DNA of 64,000 nucleotides from contig JASEJD010000008.1 of NCBI GenBank assembly GCA_030016715.1, forward strand, positions 1-64,000, given 5' to 3'. This document shows, piece after piece, positions 31,332 to 42,184 of this stretch; position 1 is the stretch's first letter; every line of letters begins with the position of its first letter. Position numbers and translations under genes: made by a program. The DNA comes from Methanobacteriaceae archaeon. GTDB lineage: Archaea; Methanobacteriota; Methanobacteria; Methanobacteriales; Methanobacteriaceae. The notes under the pieces were generated by a model, which worked only from the letters and a program-made list of their open reading frames with translations, was not told the origin of the DNA and did not search any database.

Positions 31332-32432
31332 TTAATTTTTTAAGATCTTAGAAGGATGTATGAAACCTCCCCTTATTAAATGATCCGCTAGAACAATAGC
31401 CACTGAAGACTCGGCAACAATGGTAACCCGGGGGCATATACACGGGTCATGACGTCCCTTGATTTGAATTTCACTATCTTCCATTTTACTAAGATCCACA
31501 GTTTTTTGAAGTTTAGATATGGATGGTGTGGGTTTAACAACCATTCTAACTATAATAGGCATACCATTTGATATTCCACCAAGTATCCCGCCGGATTGAT
31601 TAGTTGTGGTTCTGATACCATCTTTAGCAATGTAAAATTCATCATTCATTTCATAAGCAGTTAAATTTGCAGCATCAAATCCTGCCCCTATTTCTATCCC
31701 TTTAACTGATCCAATTGCCATTAAAATCTTAGCTAGATCAGCGTCCAGTTTATCAAATACTGGTTCTCCCATACCTGGTGGTGGATTTAAAACCACTGTT
31801 TCAACAATTCCACCAATAGAGTCGCCATCTTCTTTAAGTTCCAGGATGAGTTTTTCCATTTTTTTTGCAGCGCTTTGATCAGCACATCTAACTGGATTTT
31901 GCATAATTTTTGATTCAATTAGATTAATATTGACCTTATTAGCCTTTATATGCCCTATTTGAGTTACGTGAGATACTACTGATATTCCAAGAGTTTTAAG
32001 AAGTTTTTTTGCAACAGCTCCTGCTATAACTTGACCTATGGTAGTTCTTCCACTTCCACGGCCTCCTCCCCGGTAATCATAATGTCCGAATTTAGCAGTC
32101 CAACAAAGGTCACCGTGACCAGGCCTTGGCTTATTCTTAATTGATTCATAAACGGATGAATCCATGTCCTCATTAAATACTAAGCAAGTAATTGGTGTTC
32201 CATCAGTTTTTCCCTTAAATATTCCGGATAATATTTCTACCTGATCAGTTTCACGCCTTGATGTAGTAATTTCACTGGTTCCAGGCCTTCTTTTATCTAA
32301 TTCATCTTGTATATCTTTTTTAGATAATTCCAGGCCTGCTGGACATCCATCAACTACCGCTCCCACTGCTGGGCCGTGACTGGATCCAAAGGTTGTGACC
32401 TTGAACATCTCACCAATACTGTTACCTGACAT
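31332..32432 (-). CDS. aroC: Chorismate synthase
   Basis: A 366-residue flavin-dependent enzyme making chorismate from EPSP, the last step of the shikimate pathway. Typical motifs: [18 protein letters not shown] (residue 16 on), [14 protein letters not shown] (about 48), [21 protein letters not shown] (about 105, quoted here only in part as [10 protein letters not shown]) and [10 protein letters not shown] near the C terminus. FMNH2 must be supplied by another protein. It lies alone, with a long AT-rich region upstream. Confidence 0.95.
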   Translation of the reverse strand: MSGNSIGEMFKVTTFGSSHGPAVGAVVDGCPAGLELSKKDIQDELDKRRPGTSEITTSRRETDQVEILSGIFKGKTDGTPITCLVFNEDMDSSVYESIKNKPRPGHGDLCWTAKFGHYDYRGGGRGSGRTTIGQVIAGAVAKKLLKTLGISVVSHVTQIGHIKANKVNINLIESKIMQNPVRCADQSAAKKMEKLILELKEDGDSIGGIVETVVLNPPPGMGEPVFDKLDADLAKILMAIGSVKGIEIGAGFDAANLTAYEMNDEFYIAKDGIRTTTNQSGGILGGISNGMPIIVRMVVKPTPSISKLQKTVDLSKMEDSEIQIKGRHDPCICPRVTIVAESSVAIVLADHLIRGGFIHPSKILKN

Positions 32433-33095
32433 GGACTTTTACACTCCATCACCTAATTAAAAGAATTATTATTACTATTCCTATTCCATTTTTTTCTTAA
32501 TTATTATATCTGATCAAATTATCTGGATATCTATTTATTATAATTTATCTAATCTCCTTCCTAATATTTTAATTATTCTGCAGCAATATAATCAATGAGG
32601 ATAATTGCACCCCTTTAAACTCTAAAATAGGTCTTCATTTAATTTTTATATAATCCACTAGTTTCGGCCAGTCTGAAATAGCCAGAGCCACCTTTCCCCT
32701 GAAATCTTCTCATTTTCTACCCTATTAACGGTCTTTTTATTTGTAATAAAATAATAATTTTTCTCTTAATAAAAAATTAGCAACTTTTTTTTACTTACTT
32801 CTAGGTTATATATTCCCCTAATATGAAGATTTACTTGACCATGAGCAATATTTTCAAATCATGCACCTTTATGAATGTTTTTATCATCTATTCTATTTCA
32901 AAATTATTATAAGTACTTATAATATCCCATCTCTACTTTTATTCATTAGTTTAGAGTCCATTATTACCATAAACTACATTTCTAAATTTAAAAAAACAAA
33001 AATAATAGCATCTTAAATAGTATAGGCCTTGATATTTATTGTTTTTTTAAAATTTTGTATAATTTTATATAGATTTCAATTACTATTTATTTATT
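32433..33095. other. Intergenic region between aroC and HhH glycosylase, with a small GC-richer island
   Basis: About 660 bases, mostly A/T. It holds the aroC promoter (leftward) and the promoter of the gene at 33096. A GC-richer island (32661-32705) stands out: the minus strand there has a 24-codon frame, ATG 32713 to TAA 32639, starting MRRFQGKGGSGYF, with weak AGGGTAG upstream. The plus strand shows CTGAAAT twice, 28 bases apart. I cannot decide whether it is a small gene, an RNA or a gene relic. Confidence 0.4.
33064..33071 (+). promoter_or_regulatory. TATA box, probable leaderless transcript for the HhH glycosylase
   Basis: TTTATATA is centred 28 bases before ATG 33096, and there is no ribosome binding site in between, so transcription probably starts at or within a few bases of the start codon. 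Confidence 0.5.
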
Positions 33096-33821
33096 ATGAG
33101 TAAATCTAAAAATATTATATTAAGGATTTATAGGGAACTATTTAATCAGTATGGACCACAAGGATGGTGGCCCCTACTGAATCATGAAAAAATTATGGTG
33201 GATAAATCTGATTTGATGGAAAAATCTGGTAGTTTAAGGGGTTATCATCCTGGTAATTATGATCTACCACTTGAAAGGAATCAAGTTTATGAGGTTATTC
33301 TTGGTACAATATTAACCCAAAATACATCTTGGCTGCAGGCTGAAAAGGCCCTTTTAAATTTAGATGAATTAAATGTAATTAACCCCGAGAAATTCTTAGA
33401 ATTAGATTTAGAAACTCTAAAAAAACAGATAAAATGTGCTGGATTTTTTAATCAAAAAGCCATTTATTTAAGGGAAGTTACCAAATTTTTCATATCATTA
33501 AATGGCCAAATTCCCCGCCGTAAAGATTTGATAACAGTAAAAGGTGTGGGGAATGAAACAGCAGATTCCATACTCCTTTATGCCTATAAAAAGCCCGAAT
33601 TTGTAGTGGACGCTTATACTAAACGTATATTTTCCCATTTGGGCATAGTTAAAGAGAATGTTAATTATAGGAGTTTGAAGGAATTATTTGAATCGAATCT
33701 TCCAAAGGATGTTGCAATTTACAATGAGTATCATGCTTTAATAGTGGAACATGCCAAAAGATATTATCAGAAAAACCCTTATGGAAAAGATGATCCACTT
33801 CCCCAAATGATTAAATATTAA
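33096..33821 (+). CDS. HhH-GPD DNA glycosylase, endonuclease III-related (COG2231)
   Basis: A 241-residue base-excision glycosylase distinct from nth. The helix-hairpin-helix reads VKGVGNETADSILLYAY (about 150) with Glu where endonuclease III has the lyase Lys, and the catalytic Asp is in VVDAYTKRIF (about 172). There is no C-terminal iron-sulfur motif. This pattern points to a monofunctional glycosylase such as the MagIII-like alkyl-adenine type; the exact lesion is not predictable. It lies upstream of hemB with a 57-base gap. Confidence 0.85.
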   Translation: MSKSKNIILRIYRELFNQYGPQGWWPLLNHEKIMVDKSDLMEKSGSLRGYHPGNYDLPLERNQVYEVILGTILTQNTSWLQAEKALLNLDELNVINPEKFLELDLETLKKQIKCAGFFNQKAIYLREVTKFFISLNGQIPRRKDLITVKGVGNETADSILLYAYKKPEFVVDAYTKRIFSHLGIVKENVNYRSLKELFESNLPKDVAIYNEYHALIVEHAKRYYQKNPYGKDDPLPQMIKY

Positions 33822-33878
33822 ATCTAGGTGTTTTTGGAAAAAATAGGAATTATTCAAATTAAATGACTTGGTGGTAAA

Positions 33879-34850
33879 ATGCAATTCCCAATCACAAGAA
33901 TGAGAAGACTAAGAAAAAATGCTCAGATAAGGAAAATATTAAATGAAACATATTTGAATAAAGAAGATTTCATCTATCCTCTGTTTATTAAGGAAGAATT
34001 GAAGGATGGAGAAAAGGAAGCCATAAAAACTATGCCAGGTCAATATCGTTATTCGTTAAATGATGCAGTTATTGAAGCTCAAAAACTAGAAGAAAAGGGA
34101 TTGTGTTCTGTCATATTATTTGGGATGCCCGCTAAAAAGGATGAATATGGATCAGCAGCTTATGATGATGAGGGAATAGTACAACGAGCTGTAGGTCTTT
34201 TGAAAGATGAAACAAATCTGATAATTATTACTGACGTTTGTCTGTGCCAGTACACTTCCCATGGTCATTGTGGAATTATAAAAGACGACCAGATCTTAAA
34301 TGATGAGAGCTTGGATTATATATCACGTGTTGCATTAAGTCATGCCCAGGCTGGTGCTGATATAATAGCACCTTCTGATATGATGGATGGACGTGTGATG
34401 GCTATAAGGGAGACTCTTGATGAAAATGGATTTCATGACTCCTTGATAATGTCTTATGCTGCTAAGTTTGCATCATCATTTTATGCACCATTTCGGGAAG
34501 CAGTAAGCTCAAGCCCATCATTTGGCGATAGAAAAACTTACCAGATGAATCCTTCTAATACTTCAGAAGCCCTAAGAGAAGCAGAAATGGATCTAGTGGA
34601 GGGAGCAGATATAATAATGGTAAAACCTGCTATATCTTACTTAGACATAATAAAACAGATCAAAATTAAATTTAATGTTCCCACAGCAGCCTATCAAGTT
34701 AGTGGAGAGTATTCTATGCTTAAAGCAGGTATTGATGCCGGATATTTAACCCAAGACTCAATATATGAATCATTACTATCTATTAAAAGAGCTGGTGCAG
34801 ATCTGATAATATCTCATTTTGCCCCTGAATTTCTGGAAAATAAAGAATAA
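33879..34850 (+). CDS. hemB: Porphobilinogen synthase (delta-aminolevulinate dehydratase)
   Basis: A 323-residue enzyme condensing two 5-aminolevulinates to porphobilinogen, the entry to all tetrapyrroles, including coenzyme F430, cobamide and siroheme. Zinc ligands sit in [14 protein letters not shown] (about 118), the Schiff-base lysines in [13 protein letters not shown] (about 195) and [11 protein letters not shown] (about 247). GGTGG precedes the ATG. It is followed by the CitG-like gene and pheS. Confidence 0.96.
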   Translation: MQFPITRMRRLRKNAQIRKILNETYLNKEDFIYPLFIKEELKDGEKEAIKTMPGQYRYSLNDAVIEAQKLEEKGLCSVILFGMPAKKDEYGSAAYDDEGIVQRAVGLLKDETNLIIITDVCLCQYTSHGHCGIIKDDQILNDESLDYISRVALSHAQAGADIIAPSDMMDGRVMAIRETLDENGFHDSLIMSYAAKFASSFYAPFREAVSSSPSFGDRKTYQMNPSNTSEALREAEMDLVEGADIIMVKPAISYLDIIKQIKIKFNVPTAAYQVSGEYSMLKAGIDAGYLTQDSIYESLLSIKRAGADLIISHFAPEFLENKE

Positions 34851-34881
34851 TATTAGATTAGGAATTATTTGAGGAGAATTT

Positions 34882-35790
34882 ATGGATCCTATTTTAATAA
34901 GTAAAATAGCTCAGATAGCCTCAGTGCTGGAGGTAAGTGGACATCCTAAACCCGGAAATGTGCATCGTACCCATGATTTTGAGGACATGGTATTTGAAGA
35001 CTTTTTAATAAGTGGTATTGTGATCGGGGAGGATATAAAAAAGGCAGCTCAGCGAGGATTGAAATATAAAGGAGAAAAAGATAAATTTCACCAGATTAAA
35101 TTGGGAAAACTGATAAAAGATGCTGTGATGGAAACTAGTGAATGGATTGCTAACAATACCAACCTAGGAATAGTGATGCTTTTAATCCCTATATCTGCTG
35201 CTGCGGGTATGAGCAGTAACCTGAATGAACTTAGAAACAATGTGGAAAATATAATGAAAAAGACCACTCCTCAGGATGCAGTGGAACTTTACGATGCGAT
35301 AAACATTGCTGATGCCGGTGGAATGGGTAAACAAGAAAAATTTGATGTTACTAGTCATGAAGCTAAGAACTCACTTTTAGAAAAAAATGTGAGCATGTAT
35401 GATGTTCTGAAGATCTCATCTAAATGGGATTTATTAGCATTTGAACTAACTCATAAAATGCCTGTGACATTTGAATTGGGTTTTCCTACATTTTTAGATG
35501 TTAAAGCAAAACATGGTATAAATAGAGCCACAGTTCAAACATTTTTAACTATTTTATCTAAATATCCTGATACTCTTATCAGTCGAAAATATGATGATGA
35601 TGTGGCTGGCAAAGTTTCCCAGGGTGCAAATAATATATTGAAAGAAGGTGGAATATTAACTAATAAAGGCTTGAAGATGCTGGAATCATTTGATCAGGAA
35701 CTTATAAAAAACCAATTAAATCCAGGTACTACTGCTGATCTAACAGCATCATCGATAATGGTCGGACTTTTAAGCCAGTTTATGGATTAA
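34882..35790 (+). CDS. Triphosphoribosyl-dephospho-CoA synthase (CitG/MdcB) family protein
   Basis: A 302-residue helical protein with the family motifs [15 protein letters not shown] (about 20), the [14 protein letters not shown] segment (about 95), DAGGMGKQ (about 148) and [10 protein letters not shown] (about 195). Bacterial relatives build the prosthetic-group precursor of citrate or malonate lyase. Methanogens lack those lyases, and no acyl-carrier gene is nearby, so the real product is unknown. It sits between hemB (31-base gap) and pheS. Confidence 0.85.
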   Translation: MDPILISKIAQIASVLEVSGHPKPGNVHRTHDFEDMVFEDFLISGIVIGEDIKKAAQRGLKYKGEKDKFHQIKLGKLIKDAVMETSEWIANNTNLGIVMLLIPISAAAGMSSNLNELRNNVENIMKKTTPQDAVELYDAINIADAGGMGKQEKFDVTSHEAKNSLLEKNVSMYDVLKISSKWDLLAFELTHKMPVTFELGFPTFLDVKAKHGINRATVQTFLTILSKYPDTLISRKYDDDVAGKVSQGANNILKEGGILTNKGLKMLESFDQELIKNQLNPGTTADLTASSIMVGLLSQFMD

Positions 35791-35811
35791 TATGGATAAA
35801 TAACAATATCA

Positions 35812-35819
35812 TTTATATA
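35812..35819 (+). promoter_or_regulatory. TATA box of pheS
   Basis: TTTATATA lies about 26 bases before ATG 35841, so pheS probably has its own promoter and a very short or absent leader, although GGTG at 35831-35834 could still act as a binding site in longer transcripts. Confidence 0.5.
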
Positions 35820-35840
35820 TAATAGATTATGGTGTTTTTA

Positions 35841-37394
35841 ATGGATAAAGAGCTGCAGAGAACTATCAATGAATTACATATATATGAAAAAAAGATTTTA
35901 AAAGCCCTTAAGGAATTGGGTTATGAAGCCACCCCTGAAAAAATTTCAAAGTTTCAAGATATGGATATTAAAGCCGTGATGAGTGCAGCTGGATCATTAG
36001 AATCCAAAAATCTCATAGAGGTGCATAAGGTAACTGATGAAGTTATCAGCCTAAGTCAAACAGGAAAAAAATATGCAAAGGAGGGATTACCTGAGCGTAA
36101 AATACTTCTACTACTGGAAAGGGAAGAATCTGTCCCCATGGGTCAGATAAAAGAAAAAGCTCAGCTTGAAAACTCTGAGGTGAAAATTGCCATAGGATGG
36201 CTTTTAAAGAAGAAATGGGCTTCGATTGAAAAAGGTGTCGTTAAAATTACCCCGGAAGGAGAACGTGCTGTTAATGAAGAATACAAAGACGAGGCCCTCT
36301 TAGATAAATTATTAGAGAAACAAAAATTATTACTTTTCAACCCCCCCCAGATCATAAAGGAAGGTTTTGATATATTAAAGAAGAGAAAAGGCCTGATACA
36401 TATTAAAAAAGAACCTAAATACACTCTTAAATTAACCAATAAAGGAAGAAAGCTTCTGGAGATGGGTTTTGATATAACGGAGGAGGCTACTCAGCTAACT
36501 CATGAACAATTAAAAACAGGCTCTTGGAAATCCCTGAAATACCGGGGATATGATATTAAGGCAGAACATCCTGATTTTTATCCCGGGAAGAAGCATCCTT
36601 TAAGAAGGATTATTAAGGAAATAAGGAAAACATTTCTGGAGATGGGTTTTACTGAATCACGTGGAACAATCCTAGAATCTGCATTCTGGAATTTTGATTG
36701 TCTGTTCCAGCCCCAAGATCATGCTGCCCGTGAGATGCAGGACACATTTTACATTAAAAATCCAAAAAATGTTCAACTTCCAGGTACAGATCTGGTTGCT
36801 AAAGTTGCAGATGCTCATGAAACTGGTGGAGGAACTGGTTCAGAGGGATGGGGATACATTTGGAATATTGATGTGGCTAAACAAGCTGTTCTTAGGACCC
36901 ACACTACCTGCGTCTCTGCCAGGTTTCTTGCAGAGAACAGTCCACCATTAAAAATGTTTTCTGTGGGAAGAGTTTTCAGAAGGGAAACCATAACTTATAA
37001 GCATCTGCCTGAATTTCATCAAGTAGAAGGTATTGTGGCCTCGGAAGATATTAATTTCCGAAATCTTCTAGGAATATTAAAAGAATTTTATCATAAATTA
37101 GGCTTTGAGGTACGATTCAGACCTGCTTACTTCCCATACACTTATCTTTCCACTGAATGTGAAATATATCTTCCTGAAAAGGAATCATGGGTAGAACTGG
37201 GAGGGGCAGGAATGTTTAGACCAGAAGTATTAGAACCTTTAGGAGTTGAAACTCCTGTTGCTGCTTTTGGTTTGGGAATAGAAAGACTTGCCTTGAAACA
37301 ATTAGAAATCAATGATATACGCATGTTATATAAGAGTGATATAGGTTGGCTGAGAAAGCTTCCTATTACCAAGGGTATTTCTCTAGATGAATAG
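35841..37394 (+). CDS. pheS: Phenylalanine--tRNA ligase alpha subunit
   Basis: A 517-residue archaeal-type PheS. The N-terminal third (1-170) holds three winged-helix-like DNA/RNA-binding folds (typical of archaeal/eukaryal forms); the class II catalytic core (about 230-510) includes GHLP-like [14 protein letters not shown] (about 395) and the motif 3 segment [16 protein letters not shown] is 6 bases upstream of ATG 35841, preferred over ATG 35829. The beta-subunit gene is far away (8870). Confidence 0.95.
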   Translation: MDKELQRTINELHIYEKKILKALKELGYEATPEKISKFQDMDIKAVMSAAGSLESKNLIEVHKVTDEVISLSQTGKKYAKEGLPERKILLLLEREESVPMGQIKEKAQLENSEVKIAIGWLLKKKWASIEKGVVKITPEGERAVNEEYKDEALLDKLLEKQKLLLFNPPQIIKEGFDILKKRKGLIHIKKEPKYTLKLTNKGRKLLEMGFDITEEATQLTHEQLKTGSWKSLKYRGYDIKAEHPDFYPGKKHPLRRIIKEIRKTFLEMGFTESRGTILESAFWNFDCLFQPQDHAAREMQDTFYIKNPKNVQLPGTDLVAKVADAHETGGGTGSEGWGYIWNIDVAKQAVLRTHTTCVSARFLAENSPPLKMFSVGRVFRRETITYKHLPEFHQVEGIVASEDINFRNLLGILKEFYHKLGFEVRFRPAYFPYTYLSTECEIYLPEKESWVELGGAGMFRPEVLEPLGVETPVAAFGLGIERLALKQLEINDIRMLYKSDIGWLRKLPITKGISLDE

Positions 37395-37433
37395 AAAAAT
37401 GTATTATAATAGGTAAATTAGTTAATCTATATT

Positions 37434-37904
37434 TTAGGCTTTAACCTGGTAATATTCACCATCACTTTTCCTTATTTTTTTTATTAATCCCTTTAATTCA
37501 AGTGATATAATTATATGGTACATTCTAAAGGTGCTTACCTTTAAATTACCATATAAGAGATGGCCCTCTAAAATATATCTTGAAACCATAGAAGATTCAT
37601 CAGTAATATTCTTTATTATTTCAAAGGCTTTCATCTCCAACTGGTTTAATTCCTCTTTTTTAACCTCAGCTTTAGAATCAACTACTTGGACTTCATGATC
37701 ATTATCCCTAAACATAAAATGATCATCATCAACACGAAAAACAAGACCTTTATCAATTAAAACCCCGATAATCTCTTTTATTTCATGTTCAGACATGCTT
37801 AGGTCCATTTTGAGAATATTGGGGGAAACACCACCACCAAATTCTGCTTGGAAATATTTAATCTGATCTAGAACAATATGTTCCTTCTTGGTTATAGTTA
37901 TCAT
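37434..37904 (-). CDS. Winged-helix protein, unknown function
   Basis: A protein of about 156 residues with two helix-turn-helix-like halves: residues 15-65 (LDQIKYFQAEFGGGVSPNILK...LIDKGLVFR) and 95-150 (ending LKGLIKKIRKSDGEYYQVKA), joined by an acidic linker. Each half ends in a likely wing. No signal or membrane part. It lies 14-15 bases after the YhaM-like gene, so it is probably co-transcribed with it. Likely a nucleic-acid-binding or protein-protein interaction factor. ATG 37904 is favoured by GTGA upstream. Confidence 0.65.
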   Translation of the reverse strand: MITITKKEHIVLDQIKYFQAEFGGGVSPNILKMDLSMSEHEIKEIIGVLIDKGLVFRVDDDHFMFRDNDHEVQVVDSKAEVKKEELNQLEMKAFEIIKNITDESSMVSRYILEGHLLYGNLKVSTFRMYHIIISLELKGLIKKIRKSDGEYYQVKA

Positions 37905-37918
37905 AATAATCACTTTTA

Positions 37919-38833
37919 CTATCTTAGGGGATTTTGAAGCATACCCTTGACCTTAGCATCCAGATTATCAGCATGATGTAATGCCACTGCCTCTGGTATC
38001 TGGGGACTGACTGGTGAACCCCAACCATTTTTCACTTCACCATGATGGCTCAAAATCAAATGTAGTAATTTATTTTTTATGTCTACAGGCATATCCACCA
38101 TTTTAAGTCTCTGATTTACCATTTCACAAGATATAAATATATGATCAAGTAACTCTCCTTCCTCTGAAAGCTTTATACATGTTGCATACCTATTATAGGA
38201 ATATGCTTCTAATTTGCCCACATCATGGAGTATAGCTCCGGTGTATAACAAATCAGAGTCTAATTCTGGATAGAATTCACATATCTGTTTGCATAGTTTA
38301 AGAACTCCTACAGTATGTTCTAAAAGACCAGCAATATAGTTATGATGATGAAATTTTGCTGATGGTGAATTATAAAACTTTAATGTGAAATCAGAATCAT
38401 TAAAGAATCTTTGCAATAAATTTTTCAGGTTTTCGTTATTTATCTGGTCAATGGTATCCTTAATTTCTTTCTTTAACTCTGATTGATCCTTATTTGAAGC
38501 AATAATAAAATCATTTAAATCATATTCCTTCTCATTTAATAAATTGAAATTTTTAACAATTATATTGAACTTTCCAGAACCCCTTGGAAATTCATTTACA
38601 GTACCATCTATTTCATATACCTCCCCTTCCACAATGGTATTGATAGCCTCATTAACATCATCAGGGAATATGCGTCCAATAATTTCCCCTGTTTTATCAG
38701 CCAGTGTCAAATCTATATAAAATTTATTAGTTTTCCCTTTTTTCAGATTTTTTTCTGCAATAACAAATTTGGATTTGATAGGCCTTCGTGAATCTAAATT
38801 TAAAACAAAATCTTCATCTAATTTACCGCGCAT
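37919..38833 (-). CDS. YhaM-like 3'-5' exoribonuclease (OB fold plus HD domain)
   Basis: A protein of about 304 residues: an OB fold (10-110, including LADKTGEIIGRIFPDD) and an HD domain (about 155-300) with HHHNYIAGLLEHTVGV (about 160) and ILHDVGKLEAY (about 205), giving the metal-binding HD pair. Relatives such as YhaM trim RNA or DNA 3' ends. GAGGAG lies 6 bases before the ATG at 38833, which I prefer to the more distal start. It is 66 bases after the RNase J-like gene in the same direction. Confidence 0.85.
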   Translation of the reverse strand: MRGKLDEDFVLNLDSRRPIKSKFVIAEKNLKKGKTNKFYIDLTLADKTGEIIGRIFPDDVNEAINTIVEGEVYEIDGTVNEFPRGSGKFNIIVKNFNLLNEKEYDLNDFIIASNKDQSELKKEIKDTIDQINNENLKNLLQRFFNDSDFTLKFYNSPSAKFHHHNYIAGLLEHTVGVLKLCKQICEFYPELDSDLLYTGAILHDVGKLEAYSYNRYATCIKLSEEGELLDHIFISCEMVNQRLKMVDMPVDIKNKLLHLILSHHGEVKNGWGSPVSPQIPEAVALHHADNLDAKVKGMLQNPLR

Positions 38834-38899
38834 GGTAATCTCCTCAATAATTATTATCTTCAATGAATATTAAAATAAATCTAATTCATAATTTTAAGA

Positions 38900-40408
38900 T
38901 TATTGGGATAATTTAGGATAAACTACATCAATCCCTTCATCCCTTAAAACATCAAATTTCTCTTTATTAATTGTGTGAACTGGGTATAATTTATCAGGAT
39001 TTATCTTTCTTATCATGTTAAGTATTTCAGTTCCATTAGCATGCCCCGAAGCATGCATACCCTTCTCTATAAGCTCCAGATTGAAGTGTTTAAGCCAGTT
39101 TAATGCTTTATTATAATCGATTTGCATTTCATCATCAAAAGGTTCAGTTACTGACCTTATATACAATCCTTTTTCGGGTTTAATGTCAATTAGTTCTTTT
39201 AACTCGAAAAAGTCACATCTAAAAATATATTCTTGTGGTTCTTCTTTGATGTCTTTATAATTAATTGTATTGTCCCAATCCAAGAAATCTCTTTCCCATT
39301 TATCATAGTCAGTTTTAATATGATACTGGTCAATTTCCATGGCACAAGTCCATTCATCACCTAAACAGGCAAATGAATCCTCACCTAGGAGTCCCCATCC
39401 TTTACGTGGAGTGTAAACAACAACATCATCAATTTTAGGATAATCTTTACCATAGAACAAGTTCAACATATAAGCTTGTTTCAAATTAACTACCAACTTC
39501 CGGTCAACATTACAAGCCACTTCATAAAAGGTTAAAAGACGGTCCATGTCCCTTATAGGATAATTAACAACCACCAGTCCATCATAGTTGGATATGATTT
39601 CAGTAGCCTTCTTTTCAATATCTTCTTCTGTAATACTGGTCTTTTCAGTTATACGTGTTCCTTCCGATAACATCATAGTAGGATGTGCTTTTTTTGCTTT
39701 TTTAACAAATTTTCTGGTTAATTCAGGCCTTTTGCCATGAAACCTTAAATCTCCTGTATAGATAAGGGCATCATTACTATTTTCCATTATGAAACCTGAT
39801 GCACCAGGAAGAGAGTGATCAACAGGAGCACTGAAAACAGTAAACTCACCGACATCATATTTTTTATAGGGTTTCATTATTTTAATATCTCTTTCAACCC
39901 TCGCCATATCTCCCTGAAGCCTTTTGAATCCCTCACCCTTCTTTTTTGTGATAAAATGGAAGTCCTTCTTCAAGGTTATTAAATCAGTGAATGATACACT
40001 TGTGGTTGTCTCTAAAGTTTTCATTATAAGGTAGGACTGCTCAGTTAAAAATATTGGAATATCCTCTCGCAGATGATGAACATATGAAGAATGGTCCATA
40101 TGGGCATGGCTAATAAATACAGCGTCAATTGCTGGTTTATCTGTACTATGCAGACCAGAATGTTTAAGGTAATCTTCACGGTATATTCCTTTTATTTCTG
40201 GTAAAAGTCCAAATTCAATAAAATCCAATATTCCATTGGCTTTTCTGGGCTGTAAAAACTCTGAAAAATATTTATTGGCCCTTGAAAAACTCATCCCAAA
40301 ATCTAGAAAGATGGAATTGTCCTTGAAGGAGGTTTGTATTTTGTTCCCACCAATCTCATCTACTCCTCCATAGAAATCTAGTATAGTTGTATCTTGTAAA
40401 CTGTTCAT
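38900..40408 (-). CDS. Metallo-beta-lactamase fold ribonuclease, RNase J-like
   Basis: A 502-residue beta-CASP-type nuclease. Metal-binding motif HAHMDHSSY (about 86-94), then [10 protein letters not shown] (about 190-200), and a C-terminal MHASGHANG (about 452-460) and HTINKEKF (about 480), which matches the beta-CASP motifs C and 4. RNase J-like enzymes act in RNA processing and decay (5'-3'). It heads a group with the YhaM-like exonuclease and the winged-helix protein. The exact subfamily is uncertain; it resembles an archaeal group distinct from RNase J proper. Confidence 0.85.
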   Translation of the reverse strand: MNSLQDTTILDFYGGVDEIGGNKIQTSFKDNSIFLDFGMSFSRANKYFSEFLQPRKANGILDFIEFGLLPEIKGIYREDYLKHSGLHSTDKPAIDAVFISHAHMDHSSYVHHLREDIPIFLTEQSYLIMKTLETTTSVSFTDLITLKKDFHFITKKKGEGFKRLQGDMARVERDIKIMKPYKKYDVGEFTVFSAPVDHSLPGASGFIMENSNDALIYTGDLRFHGKRPELTRKFVKKAKKAHPTMMLSEGTRITEKTSITEEDIEKKATEIISNYDGLVVVNYPIRDMDRLLTFYEVACNVDRKLVVNLKQAYMLNLFYGKDYPKIDDVVVYTPRKGWGLLGEDSFACLGDEWTCAMEIDQYHIKTDYDKWERDFLDWDNTINYKDIKEEPQEYIFRCDFFELKELIDIKPEKGLYIRSVTEPFDDEMQIDYNKALNWLKHFNLELIEKGMHASGHANGTEILNMIRKINPDKLYPVHTINKEKFDVLRDEGIDVVYPKLSQ

Positions 40409-40598
40409 CTCACTAATTCCCTAATTTGATAAGTTAAACCTTGGAAGGAAGGTACTTTAAAATCATATATAAAATATATTTAATATGTATAATATTAAGG
40501 TGTTTAATTAATTCAAATAATATCATGGCAAATAATAAATTATTTGAAAAAATATGATAATATGATGGTATTTAAATAAATGAACTCTATCAAGGATA

Positions 40599-41324
40599 AT
40601 GGTATTAATGTCAAAAATTATGAAAGTAATACAATTAGTGGTCTTAATTAGCCTTCTGGGAGCCGTATTTTTGTTTATACAAAACCAGCCTGTTGAAAAT
40701 TTCAATTCAGTTGAACAAGTGATTGTGCTTCCTGACCCCGAAACAACTGGTAATCTATCTGTTGAGGAGGCTATTAATAAGAGGCGATCAATAAGAAATT
40801 TTCAAGAAAAACCATTAACTCTGAAAGAACTTGCTCAACTTTTATGGGCTGCACAAGGTATAACTGATAAAAAGAATGACCTTAGAACCGTTCCATCAGC
40901 AGGAGCAATTTATCCCCTGGAAATATATATCGTCATAGGTGAAGACGGAGTAAATGGACTTACAAGTGGATTTTATCACTTCAATCCAATAAGAAATGAA
41001 TTAGATTATATAAGGAAGGGAGATATGCGATTAAATCTTTCAAACACTGCTTATGGCCAGGAAAGCATAAAAAAAGCCCCAGTTACTATTATAATCACAG
41101 GGGTGTATTCTCGTACCCAAAATAGATACGGAGATCGTGGAATTCAATATGTACATATGGAAGCTGGACATTCTGGCCAGAACCTGTACTTGCAAGCAGA
41201 AGCACTTGAACTGGGTACAGTTGTTATTGGCTCATTTTCCAATGAAGATGTTCAGACTGTTTTAAAATTACCAAATGACCATACCCCTCTCTATCTGGTG
41301 CCAGTAGGACATCCTGCGAATTAA
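40599..41324 (+). CDS. Membrane-anchored nitroreductase (SagB-type)
   Basis: A 241-residue protein with one N-terminal membrane segment (residues 7-28, VIQLVVLISLLGAVFLFI) and an extracytoplasmic nitroreductase-like FMN domain: RRSIRNFQEKPLTLKELAQLLWAAQG (quoted in part: RRSIRNF near 65), VPSAGAIYPLE near 92 and the end PVGHP. SagB-type enzymes oxidise azolines or related substrates, but small archaeal ones have unknown roles. The start could be 40599 or 40608. Confidence 0.85.
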   Translation: MVLMSKIMKVIQLVVLISLLGAVFLFIQNQPVENFNSVEQVIVLPDPETTGNLSVEEAINKRRSIRNFQEKPLTLKELAQLLWAAQGITDKKNDLRTVPSAGAIYPLEIYIVIGEDGVNGLTSGFYHFNPIRNELDYIRKGDMRLNLSNTAYGQESIKKAPVTIIITGVYSRTQNRYGDRGIQYVHMEAGHSGQNLYLQAEALELGTVVIGSFSNEDVQTVLKLPNDHTPLYLVPVGHPAN

Positions 41325-41356
41325 ACCAATAATAAATTATTTAAATCACCCTAAAT

Positions 41357-41755
41357 CTATTTATTTTTATAAAAAATTTTTAGTGAGATATAGGCAATTA
41401 ATCCACCTATAAGCCCATATAATGATGCTAAAATCACCCTTAATGTTAAACCACCAATTATAAGTAGCATATTATTCCAACTAGGAATACTTGGCTTTCC
41501 ACCAGACAATATCAATGAAAATAATATGGAAAAGACAACAAATACTAAACCAATAATAAAACCTATAATTAGAGATTTTTTAATATTTAAATCCCTTTTA
41601 AGATAACTATATGTATAAGATCCAATAACCGGCCCTATAAACCAAGATAGTAGAGTTATATTAACTCCAATTAAAATAATAGAAACAATACTACCTAATA
41701 TTATAGATTTTATATCTGCAGATAACTCTTTAAGATTCAATTTTAATAACTCCAC
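41357..41755 (-). CDS. Small membrane protein (DUF5518-like)
   Basis: A 132-residue protein with four likely membrane helices and Gly-rich turns (GPVIGSYTYSYLKRD, GLIGGLIAYI), the design of the DUF5518 family common in Methanobacteriales. No function known. It is convergent with the nitroreductase gene and divergent from HMG-CoA synthase. Confidence 0.65.
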   Translation of the reverse strand: MELLKLNLKELSADIKSIILGSIVSIILIGVNITLLSWFIGPVIGSYTYSYLKRDLNIKKSLIIGFIIGLVFVVFSILFSLILSGGKPSIPSWNNMLLIIGGLTLRVILASLYGLIGGLIAYISLKIFYKNK

Positions 41756-42184
41756 AACTTTTAATCCTCAATAAATAGTTTACATTATAAATAATGATAA
41801 AACATGATTACCTAGAAATTATTTTAAATTATTTACTTAATAAATTAATTATTTTCATATAAATCCAATTTATTCATAAATTTAACTGTTTAATAAAATT
41901 AATAAGTTTATAAATTCACTAAACACATTGAATTGGATAATTAATTTATGTTTAGATAAATGGAATATTTTTACCTTAAATTTAACCTTTTAAGGGTATA
42001 TTTATTACAATTCAGATAACAAAGTTTATAAGTTTGTTCTATGAATATTAAAACACTAAATTTTTTATTGAATTTTTAGATTTTATAAATAGATACAGTT
42101 AAAACATAAATGAGTTTAAAGTGGTGAAATTATTCTGCTTAAAATTGTTTATAATAAATTGATGTATTTTGGTCGTGATATTAA
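41756..42184. other. AT-rich intergenic region upstream of HMG-CoA synthase
   Basis: About 430 bases with no tRNA, repeat or convincing gene. TATAAATA-like strings near 42082-42092 probably serve the HMG-CoA synthase gene; GTGAT before ATG 42185 is its ribosome binding site. Confidence 0.5.
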
